A program made the position numbers and the translations under genes. This document shows positions 1 to 6,536 of a stretch of 21,376 nucleotides of DNA, piece after piece. The notes beneath the pieces are model-generated. The model was not told where the DNA came from. It did not search any database and worked only from the letters and a program-made list of their open reading frames with translations. The stretch spans positions 1-21,376 of the forward strand of contig JBDTMC010000082.1 in NCBI GenBank assembly GCA_039934475.1, given 5' to 3'. The stretch comes from JBDTMC01 sp039934475 (GTDB lineage: Bacteria > Acidobacteriota > Terriglobia > Bryobacterales > Bryobacteraceae). The first letter of the stretch is position 1. Each line of letters begins with the position of its first letter.

Positions 1-104
1 TGCAGCTCCAGGTGGTGCCGGATTTCATCGTTCAATTGCCCCTCCGCGCGCTCCCGCCACAGCAGCGCTCGAAGCCGGTTCCGCCATTTCCGTGTCACTC
101 TCAT
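1..104 (-). CDS. MacB-like ABC transporter permease (ADOP type), N-terminal fragment
   Basis: Only the first 34 codons lie in the window; the gene continues beyond base 1. The ATG is at 102-104 on the minus strand, 11 bases after the PadR stop, with a GGGGGA Shine-Dalgarno-like stretch before it. The peptide is rich in Arg and Trp and runs into NDEIRHHLEL. That matches the amphipathic 'DEELRxHLE' segment found at the start of the large FtsX/MacB-domain permeases that are abundant in acidobacteria and usually sit behind a PadR gene. Family knowledge predicts an inner-membrane permease of about 800 residues with two FtsX domains, but none of that is visible here. The padR-permease order and tight spacing support a shared transcript. 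The call rests on a short peptide plus context. Confidence 0.7.
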   Translation of the reverse strand, partial: MRVTRKWRNRLRALLWRERAEGQLNDEIRHHLEL

Positions 105-115
105 CGGATTCCCCC

Positions 116-445
116 TCAGGCCGGCCGGACGATTAAATTGATAGCCGCGGACAACCGCTCCCACTGCGCCGCTTCTTTCTCCAGCACCTCCCGCCCCTCC
201 CCGGTGAGCGAGTAGAACTTCGCCTTACGGTTGTTCTCGCTAGGCCGCCACTCCGCCACAATCCACCCTTCGTTCTCCAGCTTATGCAAGGCCGGATACA
301 GCGATCCCTGCCCGACGTGAAGGACCTCGAGAGACATCTGTGTAATCCGCTGGGCGATCGCCCAACCATGCATAGGCTCCAGTTGTAGAACCTTCAAAAT
401 CAACAGATCCAAAGTCCCCTGCACCAAATCCGTAGGCTTACTCAC
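116..445 (-). CDS. PadR-family transcriptional regulator
   Basis: A 109-residue winged-helix regulator. The N-terminus carries the PadR signature: LVQGTLDLLILKVL, then MHGWAIAQRI, then GQGSLYPALHKLENEGWI (recognition helix and wing entry), then RKAKFYSLTGEGREVL. The C-terminal helix, used for dimerisation in the family, is short, as in the small subgroup-2 PadR proteins. The start is GTG (443-445) with GGAGGT three bases upstream; no better ATG exists. The gene ends 11 bases before an ADOP-type permease, the standard acidobacterial arrangement in which the regulator probably controls its own operon. No ligand can be inferred. Confidence 0.92.
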   Translation of the reverse strand: MSKPTDLVQGTLDLLILKVLQLEPMHGWAIAQRITQMSLEVLHVGQGSLYPALHKLENEGWIVAEWRPSENNRKAKFYSLTGEGREVLEKEAAQWERLSAAINLIVRPA

Positions 446-459
446 CCCACCTCCACCCT

Positions 460-480
460 AAAAGGGGTCAGACGCATTTA
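460..480 (+). repeat. 21-bp direct repeat, copy 1
   Basis: This 21-base unit, an A4G4 run followed by GTCAGACGCATT and TA, recurs exactly at 545-565. It lies just upstream of the PadR start. The 'AAAAGGGGTCAGAC' opening resembles the palindromic REP-like ends that accompany REP-associated tyrosine transposases in many environmental genomes; that link is from memory and no transposase gene is present here. Confidence 0.75.
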
Positions 481-544
481 TTCCCCATTTATTCTCTTAT
501 CTGCCTTCTAAAAGCCAAAAACGCAAAAACAGCAAAAAGGAGCA

Positions 545-580
545 AAAAGGGGTCAGACGCATTTAGTTGTCTGACGCATT
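545..580 (+). repeat. Direct repeat copy 2 with hairpin (REP-like)
   Basis: 545-565 repeats 460-480 perfectly. Within it, GTCAGAC (552-558) is complementary to GTCTGAC (569-575), giving a 7-bp stem over a 10-base loop. The motif GTC(A/T)GACGCATT therefore occurs three times, at 467, 552 and 569. A REP-type repeat remnant is the simplest reading; an operator is the alternative. Confidence 0.65.
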
Positions 581-597
581 CGCCTGTCTCCCCTAGG

Positions 598-631
598 TTA
601 CCGACAATCATAGCTTGTCTCTTGTCGGTAA
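598..631. repeat. Perfect 10-bp inverted repeat upstream of the PhoX-like gene
   Basis: TTACCGACAA (598-607) and TTGTCGGTAA (622-631) are exact reverse complements separated by 14 bases. The structure lies 111 bases upstream of the TTG start at 742. No T-run follows, so an intrinsic terminator is unlikely. A protein-binding site or the end of a small mobile element is possible. Confidence 0.6.
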
Positions 632-741
632 TCAAGGGGAAGAGGGACCGGACCGGTCTCAACCAGAATCATCCAATCTTTATCCTCGCGTCATGGCTTG
701 TTAATACCCGGCTGCTACCGTCACCCAGAGGAGAAATACCC

Positions 742-2373
742 TTGAGAAGAACTTTGACGTTTTCATTGGCCCTGTCCACCATTGGGCTCGCCTTCGCCGC
801 CACCCCGCAGGCCCCTGACGCAAATCCGAAGGTACCCGGAAATGCCGCGCCCAACAAGCTGATCCGCGGTCTGCAGGAATCCCCTGTCGGCCAGGGGTCT
901 TGGCCTCTGGAAAACCCCACCGCCGCCGCCAACTACTACGGCTACGGAAATGACGGAGTGATGCTTCCGGCCCCTGGGGATACCCAAGCCTCCGGTCACA
1001 ACGTGGAAGCCACCAAAACCGAGCCCGACAAAAACACCTACCTCATCCTTTCCAATCAGCACGGAGCGGACCCCAACTACAACTACGGCACGCGCTTCCT
1101 CTTCCAGGGCCACGAAAACGCAGCTCCGAACACGGGCGGAGTCAAGCAAGGCATCATCACTCGCATCAACCTCGATGCCGACGCGCAACATCGCATCACG
1201 GCCCTCGCCACCACCGACAACTTGGGAGCACCCCTGCCGCTGATCGACGGCTCCACCTGGTATCCCTTGGCCCAGCGCCTCCTGTTCACCTCGGAATCCG
1301 GCACAAGCGGCGGCGTGTGGCAAGCCACCTCCGATTTCCCGTCCACCGTCGAAGACCTCTCTGGCATCTTCGGACGCGCCGGTTACGAGGGAATCCAGGC
1401 CGATAGCCGCGGAAACATAATCATTCTTGAGGACAACGGCGGTTCCAAGGGAAGCGTGAATTCCCACGCCCGCCAGCCCAACAGCTTTCTCTACCGATTC
1501 ATCCCCTACAGCACCAGCGATCTCACACAAGGCGGCCGTCTCCAGGTCCTCCAGGTGATGTCCAAGAATCACGTTGGTCCCATCATCTTCCACGCCGGCC
1601 AAGCCGATGCCGATATCAAGTCCCAGGACGTACTCGACATGCACACCTACGGCCTCCAATTCCAGACCAACTGGCTGACCATTCATGACACCGCCGTCGT
1701 CGGCAACCAGCCCTTCGACGCCAACGCCCTCGCCAAAGCCGCCGGTGGCACCCCCTTCAAGCGGCCCGAGAATGGCCAATTCCGCCCCGGAACCAACTTC
1801 ACCGAATTCTATTTCGATGAGACCGGAGACACCGACATCAACACCGAGGCCGGCTCCCAATACGGCGGCTTCGGCTCCCTCATGAAGCTGACTCTAACCA
1901 ACGGCGTTGCCGGCACTCTGAAACTGCTCTACCTCGGCGATTCCGTCCACACCGCCTTCGACAACTGCGCCTTCTGGAGCCAGGATGTAATCGTGTTCGT
2001 GGAAGACGCCGGCGACAGCCTGCACACCCAGCGCAACGCCTACGATTCTGCCTACGCCTTCGACGTCCGGGCGGATTACAGCGCCGGCACCCAACCCGTC
2101 CGTGTAGTCGCCGTCGGCCGCGACGCCTCCGCCACCATCGACTCCGCGCTCTCCGCCAACGGCAACGGCTTCCAAAACGACGGTGACAACGAAATCACTG
2201 GCTGGCACGTCTCCGACGGCGACGCCTCTGTCAACGGTTTACTCGGCTCGAAGATCCCGACCGTGTTCCAGAACGGCTGGAGAGTCTTCTACACCCAGCA
2301 GCATGGCGACAACAACACCTGGGAAATCACCCCCATCGACCCCGCGAACCGCCCCTCACTGACCGAGCGCTAA
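742..2373 (+). CDS. Secreted PhoX-like (DUF839) protein
   Basis: A protein of 543 residues. I chose the TTG at 742 because AGAGGAGAAA lies at 727-736 and the product then begins with a signal peptide (MRRTLTFSLALSTIGLAFA, cut before ATPQAP); the frame is open back to 622 but that extension is not signal-like. The centre matches the DUF839/PhoX beta-propeller pattern: DGSTWYPLAQRLLFTSE near residues 170-186, then GRAGYEGIQADSRGNIIILEDNGG, then FLYRFIP. PhoX enzymes are calcium-dependent secreted alkaline phosphatases, but DUF839 also covers proteins of unknown activity, and I cannot confirm the metal ligands. It appears to be a single-gene unit. A collapsed copy of part of this gene lies at 3606-3722. 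Confidence 0.6.
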   Translation: MRRTLTFSLALSTIGLAFAATPQAPDANPKVPGNAAPNKLIRGLQESPVGQGSWPLENPTAAANYYGYGNDGVMLPAPGDTQASGHNVEATKTEPDKNTYLILSNQHGADPNYNYGTRFLFQGHENAAPNTGGVKQGIITRINLDADAQHRITALATTDNLGAPLPLIDGSTWYPLAQRLLFTSESGTSGGVWQATSDFPSTVEDLSGIFGRAGYEGIQADSRGNIIILEDNGGSKGSVNSHARQPNSFLYRFIPYSTSDLTQGGRLQVLQVMSKNHVGPIIFHAGQADADIKSQDVLDMHTYGLQFQTNWLTIHDTAVVGNQPFDANALAKAAGGTPFKRPENGQFRPGTNFTEFYFDETGDTDINTEAGSQYGGFGSLMKLTLTNGVAGTLKLLYLGDSVHTAFDNCAFWSQDVIVFVEDAGDSLHTQRNAYDSAYAFDVRADYSAGTQPVRVVAVGRDASATIDSALSANGNGFQNDGDNEITGWHVSDGDASVNGLLGSKIPTVFQNGWRVFYTQQHGDNNTWEITPIDPANRPSLTER

Positions 2374-2609
2374 GCCGCCGCTACCGACGCGGCCGTTGCT
2401 TTTCGGAGACCGAGCGGATGATCAGCTTGCCCACGCCCTTTTGCCCATCGCTGGAGTGAACTTGGCGATAAAACTCGCTAGTTGCTTGTGATTGGCTCCG
2501 GGGTACTTGCCATCGTGGCGCTTTGCGTGCTTGCCATATCGGTCTACCGACTTCTTGGATCTGGGACCAGGAGGGATCGCGGGAAGGACGGGACTACGCT
2601 TTGGAGATC

Positions 2610-3068
2610 ATGAATCAGAAACAGCCTGCATCGGAGACGAACCGTTCCAGGATCGTAACCGTGCTTTTCGCCAGCCCTCTTGCGGAGGATCATCACTCGA
2701 TACAAGCAGTCTTCAACCATACAAAGTGGGAACTCCACAAATCCAACAGCCTCGCGTCTGCGCTGCCGGTGATACGCCGCGGCGACATCGGCGTTGTTAT
2801 TTGTGATGCGGATCTGCACCCAGGTACGTGGATCGACATGTTGGAAGGACTGAAGCCTATGCGAGTTGCTCCAACATTGGTCGTCACATCCAGACTTGCG
2901 GACGAGAGACTCTGGGCCGAGGCCTTAAACCTGGGGGCCTATGATGTGCTGGCGAAGCCGTTTGAGCCCGGAGAACTGGTCCGCAGCGTGAGTTCGGCAT
3001 GGTTGAATTGGAGCCATCGGCAGGAGTTCTCTTCCAAAGGAATGATCGCCAGGCACGCCGCAAGGTGA
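2610..3068 (+). CDS. Response-regulator receiver-domain protein (stand-alone, degenerate pocket)
   Basis: A protein of 152 residues built almost entirely of one CheY-like receiver domain. The ATG at 2610 follows TTGGAG (2601-2606). Visible receiver landmarks are VVICDADLHPGTW with the likely phospho-acceptor D66, VVTSR with the beta-4 Thr93, and GAYDVLAKPFEPGEL with the conserved Lys116. The acidic pair normally at the end of beta-1 is absent: the strand reads VTVLFASPLAED. Metal binding and phosphorylation may therefore be impaired. There is no output domain; the last 25 residues look unstructured. No histidine kinase is adjacent. The stop codon lies inside a 10-bp tandem duplication. Confidence 0.8.
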   Translation: MNQKQPASETNRSRIVTVLFASPLAEDHHSIQAVFNHTKWELHKSNSLASALPVIRRGDIGVVICDADLHPGTWIDMLEGLKPMRVAPTLVVTSRLADERLWAEALNLGAYDVLAKPFEPGELVRSVSSAWLNWSHRQEFSSKGMIARHAAR

Positions 3069-3082
3069 CTTTAGGTGACTTT
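3063..3082 (+). repeat. 10-bp perfect tandem duplication across a stop codon
   Basis: AGGTGACTTT occurs twice back to back (3063-3072 and 3073-3082). The first copy contains the TGA of the receiver-domain gene. It looks like a replication-slippage duplication. Confidence 0.7.
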
Positions 3083-3322
3083 CGTTTACCTCGCCGGGCC
3101 GTTCGACTGAAAGTCAATCACCGTTGAACGAGCCGCGCCCGGATCGACACATTGTGCATGTTCAAGGTGCAGCATCTGCGCCTTGTCTCCCGTGTTCGGT
3201 GCGCTAGCTCCACGCTGGCTCAGCGGCCTCACCCTTCAAATAGCCGGTCCCTGAGTATGGCCCATCCCATGCTCCAGAGACGGCAGACCTGGAGTACTGA
3301 ATCGTGAACGGGAAAGGGTGAA

Positions 3323-3598
3323 ATGGCAAGCCACGCTACGACAAGGGCCTTTATTCTGCCGGATATCCTTGAGACGGAACTGCAGCAGACAATCGCAGCT
3401 TGTGCCTATCAGTTCTGGCTGGCCAGGGCTTTCGACGGTTGCTCACCCGCCGCGGATTGGCTCGATCCTGAACGGGCCCTCTCCGACCTCCTTAAAGCCG
3501 AACTGGAAATACGAGGGATGAACCGAGGGTGCGGCTGTCACTCGTCTGTTGTTCGCGGTCCGAGCCTCAAGGCAAAGCATAAAGCGACGGCGGATTGA
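3323..3598 (+). CDS. DUF2934-like small protein
   Basis: A protein of 91 residues. The ATG at 3323 follows GGAAAGGG (3311-3318). Residues about 27-52 contain ACAYQFWLARAFDGCSPAADW followed by LDPERAL. This fits the DUF2934 pattern Y-x-L-W-x-x-R-G-x-P-x-G-x-x-x-x-D-W-x-x-A-E, a short helical motif common in soil bacteria and of unknown function. The C-terminal third is basic and low in structure. The gene stands alone; the upstream 250 bases (3083-3322) show nothing recognisable. The DUF assignment is by motif reading only. Confidence 0.6.
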   Translation: MASHATTRAFILPDILETELQQTIAACAYQFWLARAFDGCSPAADWLDPERALSDLLKAELEIRGMNRGCGCHSSVVRGPSLKAKHKATAD

Positions 3599-3605
3599 GC
3601 GCGAT

Positions 3606-3722
3606 CACCGTCGCCGCCAACTACTACGGCTACGGAAATGACGGACCGATGCTGCCGGCCCCCGAAGACCGAGCCCGACAAAAAATCACCCCATCGACCC
3701 CGCGAACCGCCCCGCACTGACT
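3606..3722 (+). pseudogene. Internally deleted remnant of the PhoX-like gene
   Basis: This 117-base stretch is stitched from three separated parts of the gene at 742-2373. Bases 3606-3662 match about 918-976 (encoding NYYGYGNDG then MLPAP). Bases about 3666-3685 match about 1014-1033 (the TEPDKN codons). Bases about 3683-3722 match about 2325-2363 near the 3' end (the PIDPANRP codons). Two large internal deletions, of about 35 and 1290 bases relative to the full gene, are implied, plus a handful of substitutions. It cannot encode a functional protein. Confidence 0.85.
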
Positions 3723-3740
3723 GCCCGCCGGACCGGACCC

Positions 3741-4433
3741 CTAGCCAATACCTGGATCATCGACAATGCCCTCCTCGGGCGGGGTCTCATCGCACTCGCC
3801 TCCCGTCTGCGTGACGATGATTCGGCGCAGAATGTCCCACACTTCATGCTTGTTCCAAGTGCCGATTTCGGCCACCAGTAGGCCATGGTTGATCGCAACT
3901 ACATCTCTGGCGAGATCACCGACAGTTGCATCGTGATTGGGAAACGCAACCGCCCAGACAGGCGAAAACTTTACAAGGAAGCCGCCGACGACCAGGCCGA
4001 GGAAGGACAAGAGTGCGAGTCCACCGGGACCGACACGTGCATAGAGACCCGGCCAGACTGTCAGTGCTACTCCGGTGGCCAGTAGTGTCGCAACGGTGGA
4101 CCATCGGTGCTCCAAGTCGGGCAGTTGCAACTCCATCGAATCCTGAATTCGCCGCCATGTCTCGCGACGGTTTTCTTCTGGCAGTATGACGTTAAGCGGC
4201 GTCGATGGTCTTACGTCCTTACGTTCGAGACTAAGTGCGTCGATGATCCCACGCCTCGTGCGATAGAATGCTGCACTAGTTAAGCAGCGCCCGGAATCCT
4301 TGCCTTTCAGCTTGGAAACGACCAAAGTGTAGAGGTCACCGGCGGTGGACACAGCCTTCGCCTCTTCATCGGCTATGTGAATCTGAAACCCATCTTCGAC
4401 TGCCAGAATCAGTTCTTCGATGTCCAAACCCAT
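3741..4433 (-). CDS. Acyl-carrier-like N-terminal segment fused to a two-helix membrane protein
   Basis: A protein of 230 residues from ATG 4431-4433. The first 45 residues (MGLDIEELILAVEDGFQIHI, then DEEAKAVSTAGDLYTLV) follow helices II-III of acyl carrier proteins. The Ser that carries phosphopantetheine in the usual GxDSL motif is missing, and helix I is absent. Residues about 110-165 contain two hydrophobic stretches (TVATLLATGVALTVWPGLY and LALLSFLGLVVGGFLV) that probably span the membrane. The C-terminal part, about residues 170-230, has VWDILRRIIVTQTGGE and looks soluble. An in-frame ATG at 4508 would add 25 residues that run antisense to a PIN fragment; neither start has a clear ribosome site. 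Similar short 'MGLD' proteins are annotated as ACP-like; the function is unknown. Confidence 0.6.
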   Translation of the reverse strand: MGLDIEELILAVEDGFQIHIADEEAKAVSTAGDLYTLVVSKLKGKDSGRCLTSAAFYRTRRGIIDALSLERKDVRPSTPLNVILPEENRRETWRRIQDSMELQLPDLEHRWSTVATLLATGVALTVWPGLYARVGPGGLALLSFLGLVVGGFLVKFSPVWAVAFPNHDATVGDLARDVVAINHGLLVAEIGTWNKHEVWDILRRIIVTQTGGECDETPPEEGIVDDPGIG

Positions 4434-4476
4434 ATCTATGCTCGACACCAATAATTCTAGCGCCGGTTCGATCTCA

Positions 4477-4671
4477 CAGGCTGTTGAAGCTATAGCCCGT
4501 GAACGCATTGATCGGCGCGATGAGGACGATTGGCCAGTCCTGGCTTCGGCGCTTACACTCGGCTGTACGATTTGGACCGAAGACGCAGACTTCTTCGGCT
4601 GCGGCGTGGCAACGTGGACAACGGACCGGGTTGAATTGTATTTGGCAAACCCCTGGGAGAAGGACTCCTGA
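4477..4671 (+). pseudogene. PIN-domain toxin (VapC-like), C-terminal remnant
   Basis: The frame ending at the TGA 4669-4671 reads RERIDRRDEDDWPVLASALT, then IWTEDADFFGCGVATWTTDRVELYL. This is the C-terminal half of a PIN-domain ribonuclease, including the D-D-W-P and T-E-D-x-D-F acidic motifs. The N-terminal half with the first catalytic Asp is missing: upstream codons (from ATG 4420) are not PIN-like and run antisense to the start of the acyl-carrier-like gene. PIN proteins are normally the toxin of a toxin-antitoxin pair. No complete antitoxin adjoins it, only the AbrB remnant at 4723-4821. It is very probably non-functional. Confidence 0.75.
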
Positions 4672-4722
4672 CCGTTCCGGCACGATTCGTAGCTTCACGG
4701 CGGCTCTTTTTGAGAGGGCGGT

Positions 4723-4821
4723 TGACTATCTGGAACTTGTTCTTGAGGGTGACGATATCCATAGAGAGTCCTTCCAACCGGTTAACTGTTCAGCAGTACT
4801 ACTCGACAAGCCGTCCGTCAA
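4723..4821 (-). pseudogene. AbrB-type antitoxin locus, remnant copy 1
   Basis: On the minus strand an ATG at 4760-4762 opens MDIVTLKNKFQIV, then homology to the intact antitoxin at 7579-7851 stops abruptly after 13 residues. The homology also covers about 60 bases of leader upstream of the start, including the TTGACGGA segment and the TTAACTG motif. The fragment is thus a leader plus 5' end only; the rest has been replaced by unrelated DNA. Confidence 0.75.
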
Positions 4822-4884
4822 TCGTGCCATGCCACTGCGCGATGCAGAAAGGACCCGTTGTGAGACAACTGCGCTTCCGCAGTG

Positions 4885-5148
4885 CTAGGGTTCAAAATTG
4901 ACGTCAACAGTGAGGCTGGCTTCTACAGGCTGATCGTCCAAAAACGTGGGTGAGTATTCCCATCGCCTGACGGAAAGAAGCGCAGCAATTGCAAAATTGC
5001 TGTTTGGCGCGGACAGCACAACGAGGTCATCCACAGTGCCATCAGGGAGGATGATCATTGCAAGCCGAACCGTTCCTCGAACCCCCGCTTTTCGCCCCGA
5101 AGCTGGGTAGACCGGCGTCACCTTCTTTGTAACCTGTGCGGGCGTCAC
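4885..5148 (-). CDS. TonB C-terminal domain protein
   Basis: An 87-residue product that is essentially one TonB C-terminal domain: VTPVYPASGRKAGVRGTVRL, then IILPDGTVDDLVVLS, then AIAALLSVRRWEYSPTFLDDQPVEASLTVDVNF. The Y-P, A-G-V-x-G-T-V, D-G-x-V and W-x-Y-x-P positions of the family are all present. The GTG start (5146-5148) overlaps the stop of the upstream gene in a GTGA, which would suit translational coupling. However, codons upstream in this same frame encode a Pro/Arg/Ser linker (RPPRSSPKPK) typical of what precedes this domain. The two genes may therefore be one gene split by a frameshift. In acidobacteria such domains often end periplasmic proteins rather than true TonB. Confidence 0.75.
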   Translation of the reverse strand: MTPAQVTKKVTPVYPASGRKAGVRGTVRLAMIILPDGTVDDLVVLSAPNSNFAIAALLSVRRWEYSPTFLDDQPVEASLTVDVNFEP

Positions 5149-5561
5149 TTTCGGTCGTTTGGGCGATGATCGCGGTGGACGGTAGCGTGGCGAAGCGCGG
5201 CACCCGCGCCTACAGCCTCTGGCTCCTGGGATGTTTCGCTCACTGTAACGATGCTGATTCTCTGCTGTTCACTTGCCTTCAACCGAAGCGCACCGAAAAT
5301 TGGTTTGTTGCCGATGCTCTCCACTTTGAATAGATAGTCGCCATCTGCAATTCCATCAAAGGCGAAACTTCCCGCGGAGCTGGTAGTCTGGACTCCTTTC
5401 CCGCTGGCCTCAAAGACTACCACCTTAGCGCCGGTAATTGGAGCGTTGGAACGATCCTGAACGGTCCCAAGGATGTTAGGCTCCGCGAGCGCATGCAATG
5501 CCGGGATGACTGCGAGTAAGACCGATAATTTGACCATGGCTTTGAGGATGGCCCCCCTCAT
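5145..5561 (-). CDS. Exported carboxypeptidase-regulatory-like domain protein
   Basis: A protein of 138 residues from ATG 5559-5561. The N-terminus (MRGAILKAMVKLSVLLAVIP, then ALHALAEPN) is a signal peptide. The mature part is one CarboxypepD_reg/SpaA-like beta-sandwich: ILGTVQDRSNAPITGAKVVVF, then TTSSAGSFAFDGIADGDYLFKVESIG. It ends in an unrelated-looking Arg/His tail (ALRHATVHRDHRPNDRK) that is probably out-of-frame sequence. The next cistron overlaps by four bases and supplies a TonB C-terminal domain, so the original product was plausibly a periplasmic CarboxypepD_reg-TonB_C fusion. An alternative start at 5537 would shorten the signal peptide but keep its hydrophobic core. The frame is open to 5636, but that extension is not signal-like. 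Confidence 0.75.
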   Translation of the reverse strand: MRGAILKAMVKLSVLLAVIPALHALAEPNILGTVQDRSNAPITGAKVVVFEASGKGVQTTSSAGSFAFDGIADGDYLFKVESIGNKPIFGALRLKASEQQRISIVTVSETSQEPEAVGAGAALRHATVHRDHRPNDRK

Positions 5562-5796
5562 TCTAGCCACGGAAGGCTGTAGAAAATACCTTATTTTTAG
5601 GAAAGTTAATCGGCACAGCAAAGCGGAGCCGCCCACCGTGCCCGTTCCTCGCGCTAGATCGCTGCATCGGCAGGGGAGAGGTCTGTGCCTTCACCGGACA
5701 TAATGCAGAGCGCTTTTAGCTCGACGCGGCGGCGCACGAAAGCCGGAGAAGAAACGAGGTTACGTGGGCCTATTTTTAACGGCAGCCCAACACGCA

Positions 5797-6522
5797 TCAC
5801 GGAGTCTGACGCTTTCCATTCTGCCAATCAAGGAATCGCCGCATCTGGACCTCGCGAGATTTTGGTATGAGCGTTCGACCGTTCCGCAGCACTATTCTGT
5901 CCGGCCCACTGCCGCCGTCAACTATTCGAAGCTGATCGCTGGTTGCCGGCGCCCCTTGATCGTAAGGCACAAATTCACCTTCTTCGAGGATGCCGCCGCG
6001 GTAATTCCAAATCCGACATTGATCTATACGTTGTGCCGGAAGATATGCGCAATGCTCCCACCATCCGACGGCTGGACCTACGTAGACAGCATCCTTCAGC
6101 ACGTTTTGCGGTCGGCTGCGTTCAAGCGCATCACGGTCAACCACGGGCATAATAAGCTGCACAGCTAAGGTGACAGCCGCGACGGCTGCAGCTAAGGCAA
6201 GGCTTTTATATACGCTGCTCTGGAACCATGCAACGACCCGCGATCTCCCAAGAATCAGGGCGGCGTTCAAACCGCCACAAATGACTACGAACATGATAAA
6301 GTTTGCTGCTTCTAAGGGTACGATGTGATCTAAGCCGGGGATGATCAGCGCTATCGATCCGACGAAAAGAACCGGAATGCTCCAGGGCAGGCACACAACG
6401 ACTAGGGGAATCCCACCCTCCGCCTGACCGCGATCGGCATAACGAAGACCGACGTAGACATATAAGACGAACAGCCAATAGACGATCGCGATAGGGCCTC
6501 GGAACCGGCGAAGCGTTCTCAC
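5797..6522 (-). CDS. Hypothetical multi-pass membrane protein
   Basis: I do not recognise a family. From GTG 6520-6522 the product has 241 residues. It shows IAIVYWLFVLYVYVGLRYA, then IPLVVVCLPWSIPVLFVGSIALIIPG, then ANFIMFVVICGGLNAALILG, then SLALAAAVAAVTLAVQLIMP: about four membrane helices in the first 130 residues. A polar domain of about 110 residues with two Cys (WEHCAYL and IDQCRIWNYRGG) follows and probably faces the periplasm. The frame stays open to 6867, but that extension crosses the antitoxin remnant at 6537-6668 out of frame and is not credible. No ribosome site precedes 6522, so the true 5' end may have been lost when the remnant was inserted or fused. Confidence 0.5.
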   Translation of the reverse strand: MRTLRRFRGPIAIVYWLFVLYVYVGLRYADRGQAEGGIPLVVVCLPWSIPVLFVGSIALIIPGLDHIVPLEAANFIMFVVICGGLNAALILGRSRVVAWFQSSVYKSLALAAAVAAVTLAVQLIMPVVDRDALERSRPQNVLKDAVYVGPAVGWWEHCAYLPAQRIDQCRIWNYRGGILEEGEFVPYDQGAPATSDQLRIVDGGSGPDRIVLRNGRTLIPKSREVQMRRFLDWQNGKRQTP

Positions 6523-6536
6523 AAGCGTATGCCCAT

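Noticed and set aside
622..741. Forty-codon N-terminal extension of the PhoX-like gene
   Set aside because: It starts inside the inverted repeat, lacks a ribosome site, and would bury the signal peptide that begins at 742.
763..1860. Long open frame of 365 codons antisense to the PhoX-like gene
   Set aside because: Gly/Val-rich translation with no recognisable motif; it mirrors the third-position GC bias of the real gene on the other strand.
2381..2525. Possible minus-strand peptides (such as GKYPGANHKQLASFIAKF) after the PhoX-like gene
   Set aside because: They look protein-like, but they are short, shift frame, lack starts and match no family I recognise; too weak to annotate as a gene remnant.
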